A DNA stretch of 64,000 bases from Ideonella alba (GTDB taxonomy: Bacteria > Pseudomonadota > Gammaproteobacteria > Burkholderiales > Burkholderiaceae_C). Shown here piece after piece: positions 17,538 to 26,821 of this stretch. Position 1 is the first letter of the stretch. Each line of letters starts with the position of its first letter. The position numbers and the translations under genes are program-made. Where the stretch lies: assembly GCF_018069875.1 (NCBI RefSeq), contig NZ_JAGQDF010000004.1, positions 124,001 to 188,000 on the forward strand, given 5' to 3'. The notes under the pieces were generated by a model, which was not told where the DNA came from, searched no databases, and worked only from the letters and a program-made list of their open reading frames with translations.

Positions 17538-17764
17538 GGGTCTCACTCCTTATGTTGGTGAATCGGCAGGGGCGCAGGGGCTCCTGTTCGGGCCGCAGTG
17601 TGGGAGCCGATGCTGACCGCCGACTGACCTGCTTGTTGCACCGCGAAACACCTCGGACACAGCGGTGACAGTGTTGAATGTTGCGTTGCGACAAGCTTCG
17701 ACGCGCCGTACGGGGTGGGCTTGGCTATGATCCGCGGCCCGCTTTTTCCCTCGTACAGGCCTGC

Positions 17765-19831
17765 ATGTCCGCCCCTTCCTCGCCCGCCGCCACGCTGAAC
17801 GCCGCCCAGATGGCCGCGGTGCATCACCTGGCCGGTCCGTGCCTGGTGCTGGCCGGCGCAGGCTCAGGGAAAACCCGGGTGATTACCCACAAGATTGCTC
17901 GCCTTTTGCAGGCCGATGTGCCGGCGCGGCGCATCGCCGCCATCACCTTCACCAACAAGGCCGCGCTGGAAATGCGCGAGCGCGCCCGCGCGCTGGTGGG
18001 CCCGCGCGCCGCCAAGGACCTGGTGATCAGCACCTTCCACTCACTGGGCGTGCGCCTGCTGCGCGAGGACGGCGGCCTGCTGGGCCTGAAGCCGCAGTTC
18101 AGCATCCTGGACGCCGACGACGTGCTGGGCGTGCTGCGCGACGCCGGCAGCTGCAGCGACAACAAGATCGCCCGGCAGTGGCAGTGGACCATTAGCCTGT
18201 GGAAGAACCAGGGCCTGAACAGCACCACCGCACTCGCCGCCGCCAGTAATGACGAAGAGCTGCTGGCCGCCAAGGTGATGCGCCTGTACGAAGAGCGCCT
18301 GATCGCCTACCAGGCGGTGGACTTCGACGACCTGATCGGCCTGCCGCTGAAGCTGCTGACCACGCGCGAGGAGGCCCGCAGCAAATGGCAGAAGGCCTTC
18401 GGCCATGTGCTGGTGGACGAGTACCAGGACACCAACGCCGTGCAGTACGAGCTGCTCAAGGCCCTGGTGGGCCCGGCCGACAGCCCGGCCCGCGTGCCCT
18501 TCACCGCGGTGGGCGACGATGACCAGAGCATCTACGGCTGGCGCGGCGCCACCATCGAAAACCTCAAGCGCCTGCCCGAGGACTTCCCCGACCTCAAGGT
18601 CATCCCGCTGGAGCAGAACTACCGCTCCACCGGTGCCATCCTGCGCGCCGCCAACGCGGTGATCGCCGGCAACCCCAAGCTGTTCGAGAAGAAGCTGTGG
18701 TCCGACCTGGGCGACGGCGAGCCGGTGCGCGTGATCGAGTGCGACGGCGAGGAGCACGAGGCCGAGCGCGCCGTGGCCTTCATCCAGGGCCTGCGCGCGC
18801 AGGGCGCCAGCGGTGGCACCGACTTCGCCCACTTCGCCATCCTCTACCGCACCAACTTCCAGTCCAAGGTGCTGGAGCACAAGCTGCGCGCGGCGCAGAT
18901 TCCCTACAAGGTCAGCGGCGGCCAGAGCTTCTTCGACAAGGCCGAGATCAAGGACCTGTGCGCCTGGCTGCGCCTGCTGGTGAACCAGGACGACGACCCC
19001 GCCTTCCTGCGCGCCGCCACCACGCCCAAGCGCGGCATCGGCCACACCACGCTGGGCAAGCTGGGCGAGTTCTCGGCGCAGTGGAAGGTCAGCATGTTCG
19101 AGGCCCTGTTCGCCGAGAGCCTGGCCGCGGCGCTGGGCGCCAAGGCGATTGCCACGCTGCATGAGTTCGGCCGCGCCGTGAACGAGCTGGAATACAAGGC
19201 CCGCACCACCGTGGGCCATGACGATGCCCGCGCGCTGCTGATGGGCTGGCTGACCGACATCGGCTATGAGCAGCACCTCTACGACAACGAGGACTCCGAG
19301 AAGGTGGCCGCGGCGCGCTGGAACAACGTGATCGACTTTGTCGACTGGGTGTCGCGGCGCTGCGGCGGCGAGATCCGCAACGAGGGCGGCATCGTCGAAG
19401 AGACGGAGAAGCAGAGCGTGCTGGACGTGGCGCAGACGATCAGCGTGATCCTCAGCCTGGCCGAGCGCGGCGAGGAGACCGACCAGGTCACCCTCACCAC
19501 GCTGCACGCCAGCAAGGGCCTGGAGTGGCCGCACGTGATGCTGGCCGGCGTGAACGAAGGCATCCTGCCCTTCAAGAGCGACGGCGAGGACATGACGCCC
19601 GAGCGCCTGGAAGAAGAGCGCCGCCTGATGTACGTGGGCATCACCCGCGCCCAGCGCACGCTGGTGGTCAGCACCCTGCGCCGGCGCAAGAAGGGCCGCG
19701 ACACCGTGCAAGGCGTGCCCAGCCGCTTCATCGCCGAGATGAAGCTCTCCGAGGCCGGCAGCGGCGAGGACCCCAAGGAACGTCTGAAGAAACTGCGCGC
19801 CGCGCTGGCCGCCAAAGCAGCGGGCGCTTGA
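17765..19831 (+). CDS. rep: ATP-dependent DNA helicase Rep (UvrD/Rep superfamily I)
   Basis: Superfamily 1A 3'-5' DNA helicase that helps replication forks past protein roadblocks. The 688 residues match Rep in length and order of motifs: Q-motif LNAAQMAAV, Walker A GAGSGKT (about 31-37), motif Ia TFTNKAALEM, motif II DEYQDTN, motif III GDDDQSIYGWRGA, motif IV QNYRST, motif V LTTLHASKGLEW and motif VI YVGITRAQRTL. The short linker to the C-terminus and lack of a UvrD-like tail favour Rep over UvrD or PcrA. ATG 17765 is followed by the conserved N-terminus. A TATGAT (17726-17731) is a plausible -10. It diverges from DUF485-actP. Confidence 0.93.
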   Translation: MSAPSSPAATLNAAQMAAVHHLAGPCLVLAGAGSGKTRVITHKIARLLQADVPARRIAAITFTNKAALEMRERARALVGPRAAKDLVISTFHSLGVRLLREDGGLLGLKPQFSILDADDVLGVLRDAGSCSDNKIARQWQWTISLWKNQGLNSTTALAAASNDEELLAAKVMRLYEERLIAYQAVDFDDLIGLPLKLLTTREEARSKWQKAFGHVLVDEYQDTNAVQYELLKALVGPADSPARVPFTAVGDDDQSIYGWRGATIENLKRLPEDFPDLKVIPLEQNYRSTGAILRAANAVIAGNPKLFEKKLWSDLGDGEPVRVIECDGEEHEAERAVAFIQGLRAQGASGGTDFAHFAILYRTNFQSKVLEHKLRAAQIPYKVSGGQSFFDKAEIKDLCAWLRLLVNQDDDPAFLRAATTPKRGIGHTTLGKLGEFSAQWKVSMFEALFAESLAAALGAKAIATLHEFGRAVNELEYKARTTVGHDDARALLMGWLTDIGYEQHLYDNEDSEKVAAARWNNVIDFVDWVSRRCGGEIRNEGGIVEETEKQSVLDVAQTISVILSLAERGEETDQVTLTTLHASKGLEWPHVMLAGVNEGILPFKSDGEDMTPERLEEERRLMYVGITRAQRTLVVSTLRRRKKGRDTVQGVPSRFIAEMKLSEAGSGEDPKERLKKLRAALAAKAAGA

Positions 19832-19949
19832 TCTGGGTTAAGCGCTGCGGTTTGCCGCGCGCGGGCATCGGCGTAGAGTGGTTTTCAGGCGGCCCCCTTC
19901 AGCGGTGGGCCAAAGACAGACCCCCTTCGAACACCCAGGAGAGCCCTGC

Positions 19950-20171
19950 ATGTTTCCCGAGTACCGCGACCTGATCAGCCAGCTCAAGACCACCGACCAC
20001 CACTTCCAGCACCTGTTCGACCAGCACAACGCGCTGGACCAGAAGATCAAGAACATGGAAGCCCACATCGAGCCGGGCACGCATGAGGAGATCGAGGCGC
20101 TGAAGAAGGAGAAGCTGCACCTGAAGGACCAGCTGTACGCGGTCCTGCGCAAGGCCAGCGCGGCGGCGTGA
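19950..20171 (+). CDS. YdcH/DUF465 family small coiled-coil protein
   Basis: Protein of 73 residues, mostly helical and charged, with the YdcH pattern MFPEYRDLISQLKTTDHHF followed by the coiled-coil-like IKNMEAHIEPGTHEEIEALKKEKLHLKDQLY. The family is widespread in proteobacteria, cytoplasmic, and of unknown function. A good AGGAG lies before the ATG, and a TAGAGT at 19874-19879 could be the -10, so it probably has its own promoter behind rep. A hairpin follows about 20 bases after the stop. Confidence 0.85.
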   Translation: MFPEYRDLISQLKTTDHHFQHLFDQHNALDQKIKNMEAHIEPGTHEEIEALKKEKLHLKDQLYAVLRKASAAA

Positions 20172-20190
20172 GCGCCTGGGGCCCAGGTCG

Positions 20191-20214
20191 ACGGCGGATC
20201 GCCTGATCCGCCGT
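20191..20214 (+). terminator. Perfect hairpin after the YdcH gene (possible terminator)
   Basis: ACGGCGGATC and GATCCGCCGT form a perfect 10-bp stem with a 4-base GCCT loop, followed by TGGCTGCTTC. The T-tract is poor, so it may be a weak terminator or an mRNA-stabilising hairpin. Confidence 0.55.
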
Positions 20215-20270
20215 TGGCTGCTTCAGGCGGACTCGGGTCGTACGCAGTGCGATTCCGGTTGGCAGTGATC

Positions 20271-20301
20271 GCCCCACAGCGGCCGCAGGCCGCTGTGGGG
20301 C
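20271..20301. repeat. 14-bp perfect inverted repeat in a convergent intergenic region
   Basis: A perfect 14-bp stem (20271-20284 with 20288-20301) and a 3-base loop lie between the YdcH gene and the convergent hydrolase gene. Together with the hairpin at 20191-20214 and a GGGCC-TC-GGCCC dyad near 20312-20325 it fills the 248-base gap. It could terminate transcription from both sides or be a REP-type element; there is no T-tract on either side. Confidence 0.6.
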
Positions 20302-20419
20302 GCTCCCTATGCGGGCCTCGGCCCGAAGCAGCTGCAAGCCCGCACCACCAGCGCCGGAGTGCAGCGAACGCTCGGCGTGGCGGCGCGCCGGGCCCGGCCC
20401 CCCGGGGCGCGCCTGATGC

Positions 20420-21268
20420 TCAGGCCCCTTCGCTCAGGCAGCCTTGTCGAATGAGCGCGCCCATCTGCGCGTTGAAGTGCTCGGGCTGCTCCAGCTGCGG
20501 CGTGTGACCGCAGCGGTCGATCACGTCCAGCTGCAGGTGGGCATGGCGCGCGCAGCTGTCCTGCGAATGCGCCACCGGGATGACGGCGTCCTGGCGCCCG
20601 TGCAGCAGCAGCGTCGGCACGCGGCTCATGGCCAGCGAGGCCTGGGCCTGCTCGATCAGGGCGACACGCTGGCCACGCAGGCCGGTCATCTGCCGCACGC
20701 AGTCCAGGAAGGCGCGCTGGGCGCCGGCGCGCATCACGTTGCGGCGGATGAGTGCGCGCAGTTCCGGCGTGACCACGAAGTCCGGCCCGAAGATGGCCTG
20801 GACCTGCTGGGTCACCGCCGTCTCACCGGGTCGCGCCATCAGTTCGCCCAGGCCGGGCAGCGTCATCAGCCTGAACGGCAGCGGCGCGGCCGTTCCCAGG
20901 TTGGCGCTGGCCGCCAGCAGCATGCTGCGCACGCGTGCCGGCTGGCTCAGGTGCATCTGCAGACAGATGGCGCCGCCCAGGGAGTTGCCCACCAGGTGGA
21001 CCTGGTGGATGGCCAGCGCGTCCAGCAGCGCCCACAGGGTCTGCGCGAAACGCGGCGGCGAGTCGGCCTGCGCGCTGAAGTCGGACAGGCCGTGGCCGGG
21101 CAGGTCCACCGCCAGCAGGCGCAGATCCTGGTGGGCCACCGCGAACTGCGCCGACCAGAGCTCCAACGAGCCGCCCACGCCGTGCAGCAGCAGCACGGCG
21201 GGCCCCGTGCCGCCGGCATCGCGGCAGCGGATCTTCAGGCCATCCAGGTTCACATGGAAATCGTTCAT
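20420..21268 (-). CDS. Alpha/beta-fold hydrolase
   Basis: Cytoplasmic alpha/beta hydrolase, 282 residues, with an N-terminal HGVGGSLELW oxyanion segment (about residues 29-38). The triad is the nucleophile Ser in VGNSLGG, Asp in LLHGRQDAVIPV and His in DRCGHTPQLEQPEHF. The layout resembles meta-cleavage product hydrolases and small esterases. It is the last gene of a minus-strand group with the binding protein (42 bases upstream), the coniferyl-alcohol-dehydrogenase-like SDR and the aldehyde dehydrogenase. That suggests a role in cleaving an aromatic ester or ring-fission product, but the substrate is not readable from sequence. Confidence 0.87.
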   Translation of the reverse strand: MNDFHVNLDGLKIRCRDAGGTGPAVLLLHGVGGSLELWSAQFAVAHQDLRLLAVDLPGHGLSDFSAQADSPPRFAQTLWALLDALAIHQVHLVGNSLGGAICLQMHLSQPARVRSMLLAASANLGTAAPLPFRLMTLPGLGELMARPGETAVTQQVQAIFGPDFVVTPELRALIRRNVMRAGAQRAFLDCVRQMTGLRGQRVALIEQAQASLAMSRVPTLLLHGRQDAVIPVAHSQDSCARHAHLQLDVIDRCGHTPQLEQPEHFNAQMGALIRQGCLSEGA

Positions 21269-21309
21269 GGCGTTCTTTCACTGGGTTCGCCGGACGGGCC
21301 GGTGGCCGC

Positions 21310-22467
21310 TCAGGGCTTCGCCGGTGCACCGGCCTCCAGCTTGAAGCGGCCCTGCTCGATGCGCAGCATCACCACACCGCGCCGGTCGAAGCCGAGGTGG
21401 TCGCTGGGCGTGTAGTTCAGGACGCCGTGCGAGACGGCGATCTCCTTCTCGCTCTCCAGCGCGTCACGCAGGGCCTGGCGAAACGCGGGCGTGCCGGGTT
21501 GAGCGCGCCGCGCGGCCACCGGCACGATGCGTTCGAGCACCTTCAGCGCGTCGAAGGCATGGGCGCCGAACTGCGTGCGCGAGCCGGGGCCGTGCAGCTT
21601 CTCGAAGCGGGTCACGTAGTCCATCGCCACCGGGCGGAACGGGCTGGCCGGGTCGAGTTGCTCGGCCACCAGCACCGGGCCGGCGGGCAGCACCGCGCCG
21701 TCCATGGCCTGGCCGCCCACGCGCACCAGGTCGAGCGATCCCGAGCCGTGCGTGTGGTAGATCGGCCCTCGCCAGCCTCGCTCCTTCAGGTTGATCTGCG
21801 GCATCGCACCGGCCGAGCCCGCCGCCACCAGCAGCACGGCGTCGGGCTGGGCGGCCACCACCTTCAGGGCCTGCGCGGTGATCGCCGTGTCGGTGGGCGC
21901 GAAGCGCTCGGTGGCCACGATCTCCAGCCCGGCCTGGCGGGCCGAGGCGGTGAAGGCCTGCAGCCACATCTCGCCGTAGCCCTCGCCCCAGCCCAGGAAG
22001 GCCACGCGCCTGACCTTGTCGGCCACCATGCGGGCGGCCAGCGCCTGCGACATCAGCGGCACTGGCTGCGGCAGCGGAAAGGTCCAGTCGTCGGCACCGC
22101 CGGGCCGCGGCGCCGGGGCGAAGGCCAGTTGCACGGTCTTCGACTCGGCGGCCACGGTGGCGATCGAGAACACCCCGGGCACGCCCGAGGAGCCCAGGAT
22201 CACGTCGGCCTTGTTCTCGGTGACGAAGCGGCGCGCGTTGCGCACCGCTGCCGCCGGATCGGAGGCGTCGTCGAGCACGATCAGCCTGACCGGCTCGCCG
22301 GCGATGCGCTCGGGCCACAGCGCCAGCGAGGCCTTCTGCGGCAGGCCCAGCGAGGACAGCGGGCCGGTGAGCGACAAGCTGACGCCGACGGTCAGCTCGG
22401 CGTGGGCGGTGATCGCGGTGGCGAACAGCAGCGCGGCGACGCCCAGGCGTCGGATGTCATTGAACAT
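21310..22467 (-). CDS. ABC transporter periplasmic substrate-binding protein (LivK-like)
   Basis: Type I periplasmic binding protein of the branched-chain amino acid/aromatic acid group, 385 residues from ATG 22467. A signal peptide (LGVAALLFATAITAHA) is followed by ELTVGVSLSLTGPLSSLGL, the typical opening of this family, and by GSSGVPGVFSIATVAAESK around the ligand cleft. An ATG at 22485 is an alternative start; the GGAG before 22467 is better spaced. Members in aromatic degradation loci bind benzoate- or phenylpropanoid-like acids. No permease or ATPase gene is adjacent, so it must use a transporter encoded elsewhere. Role in aromatic uptake is inferred from neighbours. Confidence 0.88.
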   Translation of the reverse strand: MFNDIRRLGVAALLFATAITAHAELTVGVSLSLTGPLSSLGLPQKASLALWPERIAGEPVRLIVLDDASDPAAAVRNARRFVTENKADVILGSSGVPGVFSIATVAAESKTVQLAFAPAPRPGGADDWTFPLPQPVPLMSQALAARMVADKVRRVAFLGWGEGYGEMWLQAFTASARQAGLEIVATERFAPTDTAITAQALKVVAAQPDAVLLVAAGSAGAMPQINLKERGWRGPIYHTHGSGSLDLVRVGGQAMDGAVLPAGPVLVAEQLDPASPFRPVAMDYVTRFEKLHGPGSRTQFGAHAFDALKVLERIVPVAARRAQPGTPAFRQALRDALESEKEIAVSHGVLNYTPSDHLGFDRRGVVMLRIEQGRFKLEAGAPAKP

Positions 22468-22533
22468 GTGTGTCTCCGTGGTCATGGCTCCGCCTCGCCG
22501 CAAGGTGCGGCGGGCGGAATCCTCAGGGTGGGA

Positions 22534-23301
22534 TCAGAGGTAGGTCGACGCGAGGCCGCCGTCGACCGGCAGGTTGATGCCGCTGACCCAGCGCGAGGCA
22601 TCGCTGCACAGGAAGGCGATCACCGGCGCCACCTCGTCGCTGAAGGCCGGCCGCTTCATGCGGTGGGCGTCCTGCTGCACGCGCTCCTGGCCCAGCATCT
22701 GCACGAAGTCGCCCAGGATGGGCGTGAACACCGGGCCGGGCGCCACGCAGTTCATGCGCACGCCGCGCTCGAGGAAGATCTTCTGCGACTGCGTGATGGT
22801 CCAGACGATCAACGCCTCCTTGAAGTACTGGTAGCAGCTCTCCTGCGCCACCGGGTGGTCGCGCAGCCAGTGCGCGCCTTCGGCAAAGCTCTGGGTGGCG
22901 CCCAGCGCGCGGTGCAGTTCCAGCCGCGCCGGCCACTCCGCGCCCAGGATGGACGAGATGTTGACCACCGAGCCGCCCTCGCCCATGCGTGGCAGCACCG
23001 CCTGCGTCAGGTGGCGCAGGCCCAGGTAGTTGACGCGGGCGACCAGCTCGGCCGGCGCGGTGCCCGGCACGCCGGCGATGTTGGCCAGCGCGTCGATGTG
23101 CGCGGGCAGCTGGGCCACGGCGGCGTCGATGGCCGCCGGGTCGCCCAGATCCACCTTGACAAAGCCGTCCAGCGTCAGCGTCGGGTCGTGGCGGTCCAGG
23201 CCGATGACGCGCGCGCCGCCCTGGCGGGCCAGTTTCGCGACATCGGCGCCGATGCCCGAGCAGCAGCCGGTGACCACGAGGGTCTTGCCTTGCAGATTCA
23301 T
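22534..23301 (-). CDS. calA: Coniferyl-alcohol-dehydrogenase-like SDR
   Basis: Short-chain dehydrogenase/reductase of 255 residues strongly resembling CalA, which oxidises coniferyl alcohol to coniferyl aldehyde with NAD. The N-terminal cofactor site is VVTGCCSGIG; NIAGVPGTAP is the NAG-type motif; SSILGAEW gives the catalytic Ser region and CYQYFKEAL the YxxxK pair; NCVAPGPVFTPIL and INLPVDGGLAST close the fold. The AEW and YQYFKEALIVW signatures are characteristic of CalA and not of generic 3-oxoacyl reductases. ATG 23301 is 20 bases after the aldehyde dehydrogenase stop, so the two form an alcohol-to-acid pair. The exact alcohol remains to be shown. Confidence 0.87.
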   Translation of the reverse strand: MNLQGKTLVVTGCCSGIGADVAKLARQGGARVIGLDRHDPTLTLDGFVKVDLGDPAAIDAAVAQLPAHIDALANIAGVPGTAPAELVARVNYLGLRHLTQAVLPRMGEGGSVVNISSILGAEWPARLELHRALGATQSFAEGAHWLRDHPVAQESCYQYFKEALIVWTITQSQKIFLERGVRMNCVAPGPVFTPILGDFVQMLGQERVQQDAHRMKRPAFSDEVAPVIAFLCSDASRWVSGINLPVDGGLASTYL

Positions 23302-23321
23302 GGGGTGTTCCTGGTTGATCG

Positions 23322-24800
23322 TCAGAAGGGGAAGGCCGGCGGTGCGGCCTTGAGGGTGAGCCACTGCCAGCGCGTGTACTCGTCAATGTCCGCCGGGCCG
23401 CCCACGGCGCTGCCGTTGCCGCCCAGGCCTGGACCGCCGAAGGGGTTGGTGCACTCGTCGTTGACCGTCTGGTCGTTGATGTGGACCATGCCGGCGTTGA
23501 GCTGCTCGCCAATCGCCATGGCCCGCGCCACGTCGCGGCCGATCACCGCGGCCGCCAGGCCGCCCTGGCTGGTGTTGGCCAGGGCCACGGCCTCCTCGTC
23601 GCTGGCGAAGCTGACCAGGTTGACCACCGGGCCGAAGGGCTCCTCGTCGAAGGCGCGCATGCCCGGCTGGACGCCCGACAGCACGGTCGGGCGGTAGCAC
23701 AGGCCCTCGTGGGTGCCGCCGGCCTCCAGCGTCGCGCCCTGCGCCACGCTGTCCTTCACCACGCTGTCGAAGCGCTGCAGCTGGCGGGCGTCGATCATCG
23801 GGCCCAGGGCCACCTGGCCGCTGGCGCCGTCGCCCACCGGCAGGTGCCGGGCCTTGCCCACCAGGCGCTCGCGAATGCCGGCGGCCACCGCCTCGTGCAC
23901 CAGCACGCGGTTGCTGGCCATGCAGATCTGGCCCTGGTGGAACCAGGCCCCGAAGGCGGCGGCACTGGCCGCGGCGTCCAGGTCGGCGTCGTCCAGGATG
24001 ATCAGGTTGTTGGCCCCGCCCAGCTCCAGCGAGACCTTCTTCAGGTGCCGGCCGGCCAGCTCGCCGATGCGCCGCCCCACCGCGGGCGAGCCGGTGAAGG
24101 CGATCATCGGCACGCGCGGGTCCGTCACCAGGGCCTCGCCGGCCTCGGCGTCGCCCGGCAGCACCTGCAGCAGGCCGTCGGGCAGCCCGGCGTGTTTGAA
24201 CGCCTCGGCCATGATCACGCCGCCGGACAGCGGGGTGCGCGGATCAGGCTTGAGCACCACCGCGTTGCCCAGCGCCAGCGCCGGGGCCACCGAGCGGATG
24301 CCCAGGATCAGCGGGAAGTTGAACGGCGAGATCACGCCCACCACGCCGTGCGGCACGCGCCGGGCGATCGACAGCCGCCCCGGCACCGAGGGCAGCACCT
24401 GGCCCTGGGCCTGCATCGGCAGGCCGGCGGCGATCTGGCAGATCTGGATCGCCTCCTTCACCTCGTGCTGGCCCTTGGGCACGATGCCGCCGGTCTCGCG
24501 GGCGATCAGCAGGGCCAGCTCGTCGAAGTGCGCCTGCAGCCACTGCGCCGCGCGCAGCAGCACCGCGGCGCGTTCACGCGCCCCGGTGGCGACCCAGTCG
24601 CGCTGGGCGGCGTGGGCATGGCCGATCGCCTCGTTCATGTCCTCGGCATTGGCGATGCCGGCGTGCGTCAGGACCGCGCCGGTGGCGGGCTCGTGCACGG
24701 CGCGTGCACCGCCGCGCGCGGGGCGCCATTGGCCGCGGTCGAAAACGTGGCCACTGGCCGGGGCAGCGTCGAACAGGCTGAGGGTCTCGGGGGCTCCCAT
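23322..24800 (-). CDS. Benzaldehyde/vanillin-type aldehyde dehydrogenase
   Basis: NAD(P)-dependent aldehyde dehydrogenase, 492 residues, converting an aromatic aldehyde to the acid. Visible motifs: Rossmann region FTGSPAVGRRIGELAG, general-base Glu in SLELGGANN, nucleophile Cys in FHQGQICMASNRVL, and EEPFGPVVNLV. The C-terminal GGPADIDEYTRWQWLTLKA is typical of the benzaldehyde/vanillin/coniferyl aldehyde group. ATG 24800 has AGGAG upstream. It is the first gene of the minus-strand operon that continues with the CalA-like SDR, and the -24/-12-like promoter lies about 60 bases upstream. Which aromatic aldehyde is the physiological substrate cannot be decided here. Confidence 0.9.
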   Translation of the reverse strand: MGAPETLSLFDAAPASGHVFDRGQWRPARGGARAVHEPATGAVLTHAGIANAEDMNEAIGHAHAAQRDWVATGARERAAVLLRAAQWLQAHFDELALLIARETGGIVPKGQHEVKEAIQICQIAAGLPMQAQGQVLPSVPGRLSIARRVPHGVVGVISPFNFPLILGIRSVAPALALGNAVVLKPDPRTPLSGGVIMAEAFKHAGLPDGLLQVLPGDAEAGEALVTDPRVPMIAFTGSPAVGRRIGELAGRHLKKVSLELGGANNLIILDDADLDAAASAAAFGAWFHQGQICMASNRVLVHEAVAAGIRERLVGKARHLPVGDGASGQVALGPMIDARQLQRFDSVVKDSVAQGATLEAGGTHEGLCYRPTVLSGVQPGMRAFDEEPFGPVVNLVSFASDEEAVALANTSQGGLAAAVIGRDVARAMAIGEQLNAGMVHINDQTVNDECTNPFGGPGLGGNGSAVGGPADIDEYTRWQWLTLKAAPPAFPF

Positions 24801-24857
24801 GGTCGGGTCTCCTGGATGGTGGAAGGGGATGCAGCCGGGCAACCGGCCCGTGCTGCT

Positions 24858-24874
24858 TTGCAAACCGCAGGCCC
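24858..24874 (-). promoter_or_regulatory. Candidate sigma-54 (-24/-12) promoter of the aldehyde dehydrogenase operon
   Basis: On the minus strand GGGCCTGCGGTTTGCAA keeps the two invariant doublets at exact spacing: GG (24873-24872) and GC (24861-24860) are separated by 10 bases, and the -12 half reads TTGCA. The -24 half is GGC rather than the full TGGCAC. The expected start site is near 24849, about 50 bases before the ATG at 24800. The divergent gene encodes a sigma-54-dependent activator, which supports the call. Confidence 0.6.
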
Positions 24875-24980
24875 TGCGGCATGCCTGGCCGCCGCGCGGG
24901 GGCGCCAGGGTGTCGGCGCTTCCGAGGTGAACTCCGGACTTTCCCGGCCCCCCAGGCGGGGCTCCGCGGCACATCCGGCG

Positions 24981-25027
24981 ATCAGGATTAACCCTGATCA
25001 GGGCTTGATGTATTGATCAGGTCAAGC
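24981..25027. promoter_or_regulatory. Two dyads, candidate upstream activating sites for the XylR-type regulator
   Basis: ATCAGG-N6-CCTGAT (24981-24998) and GCTTGA-N13-TCAAGC (25003-25027) are perfect inverted repeats, and both contain or border TGATCA cores. XylR/DmpR/HbpR activators bind TTGATCAA-rich dyads 100-200 bases upstream of the -24/-12 promoter. Here the centres are about 120-150 bases from the -12 element at 24860, and the sites also overlap the likely regulator promoter, allowing autoregulation. Confidence 0.6.
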
Positions 25028-25060
25028 CCACACTGGCGCCCTTTGCCTGCTGAAATCCGC

Positions 25061-26821
<1,761 letters not shown>

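Noticed and set aside
25033-25046. TGGCGCCCTTTGC upstream of the sigma-54 activator as a -24/-12 promoter of its own gene
   Set aside because: Only 8 bases separate GG from GC instead of the required 10, so sigma-54 holoenzyme should not bind it.
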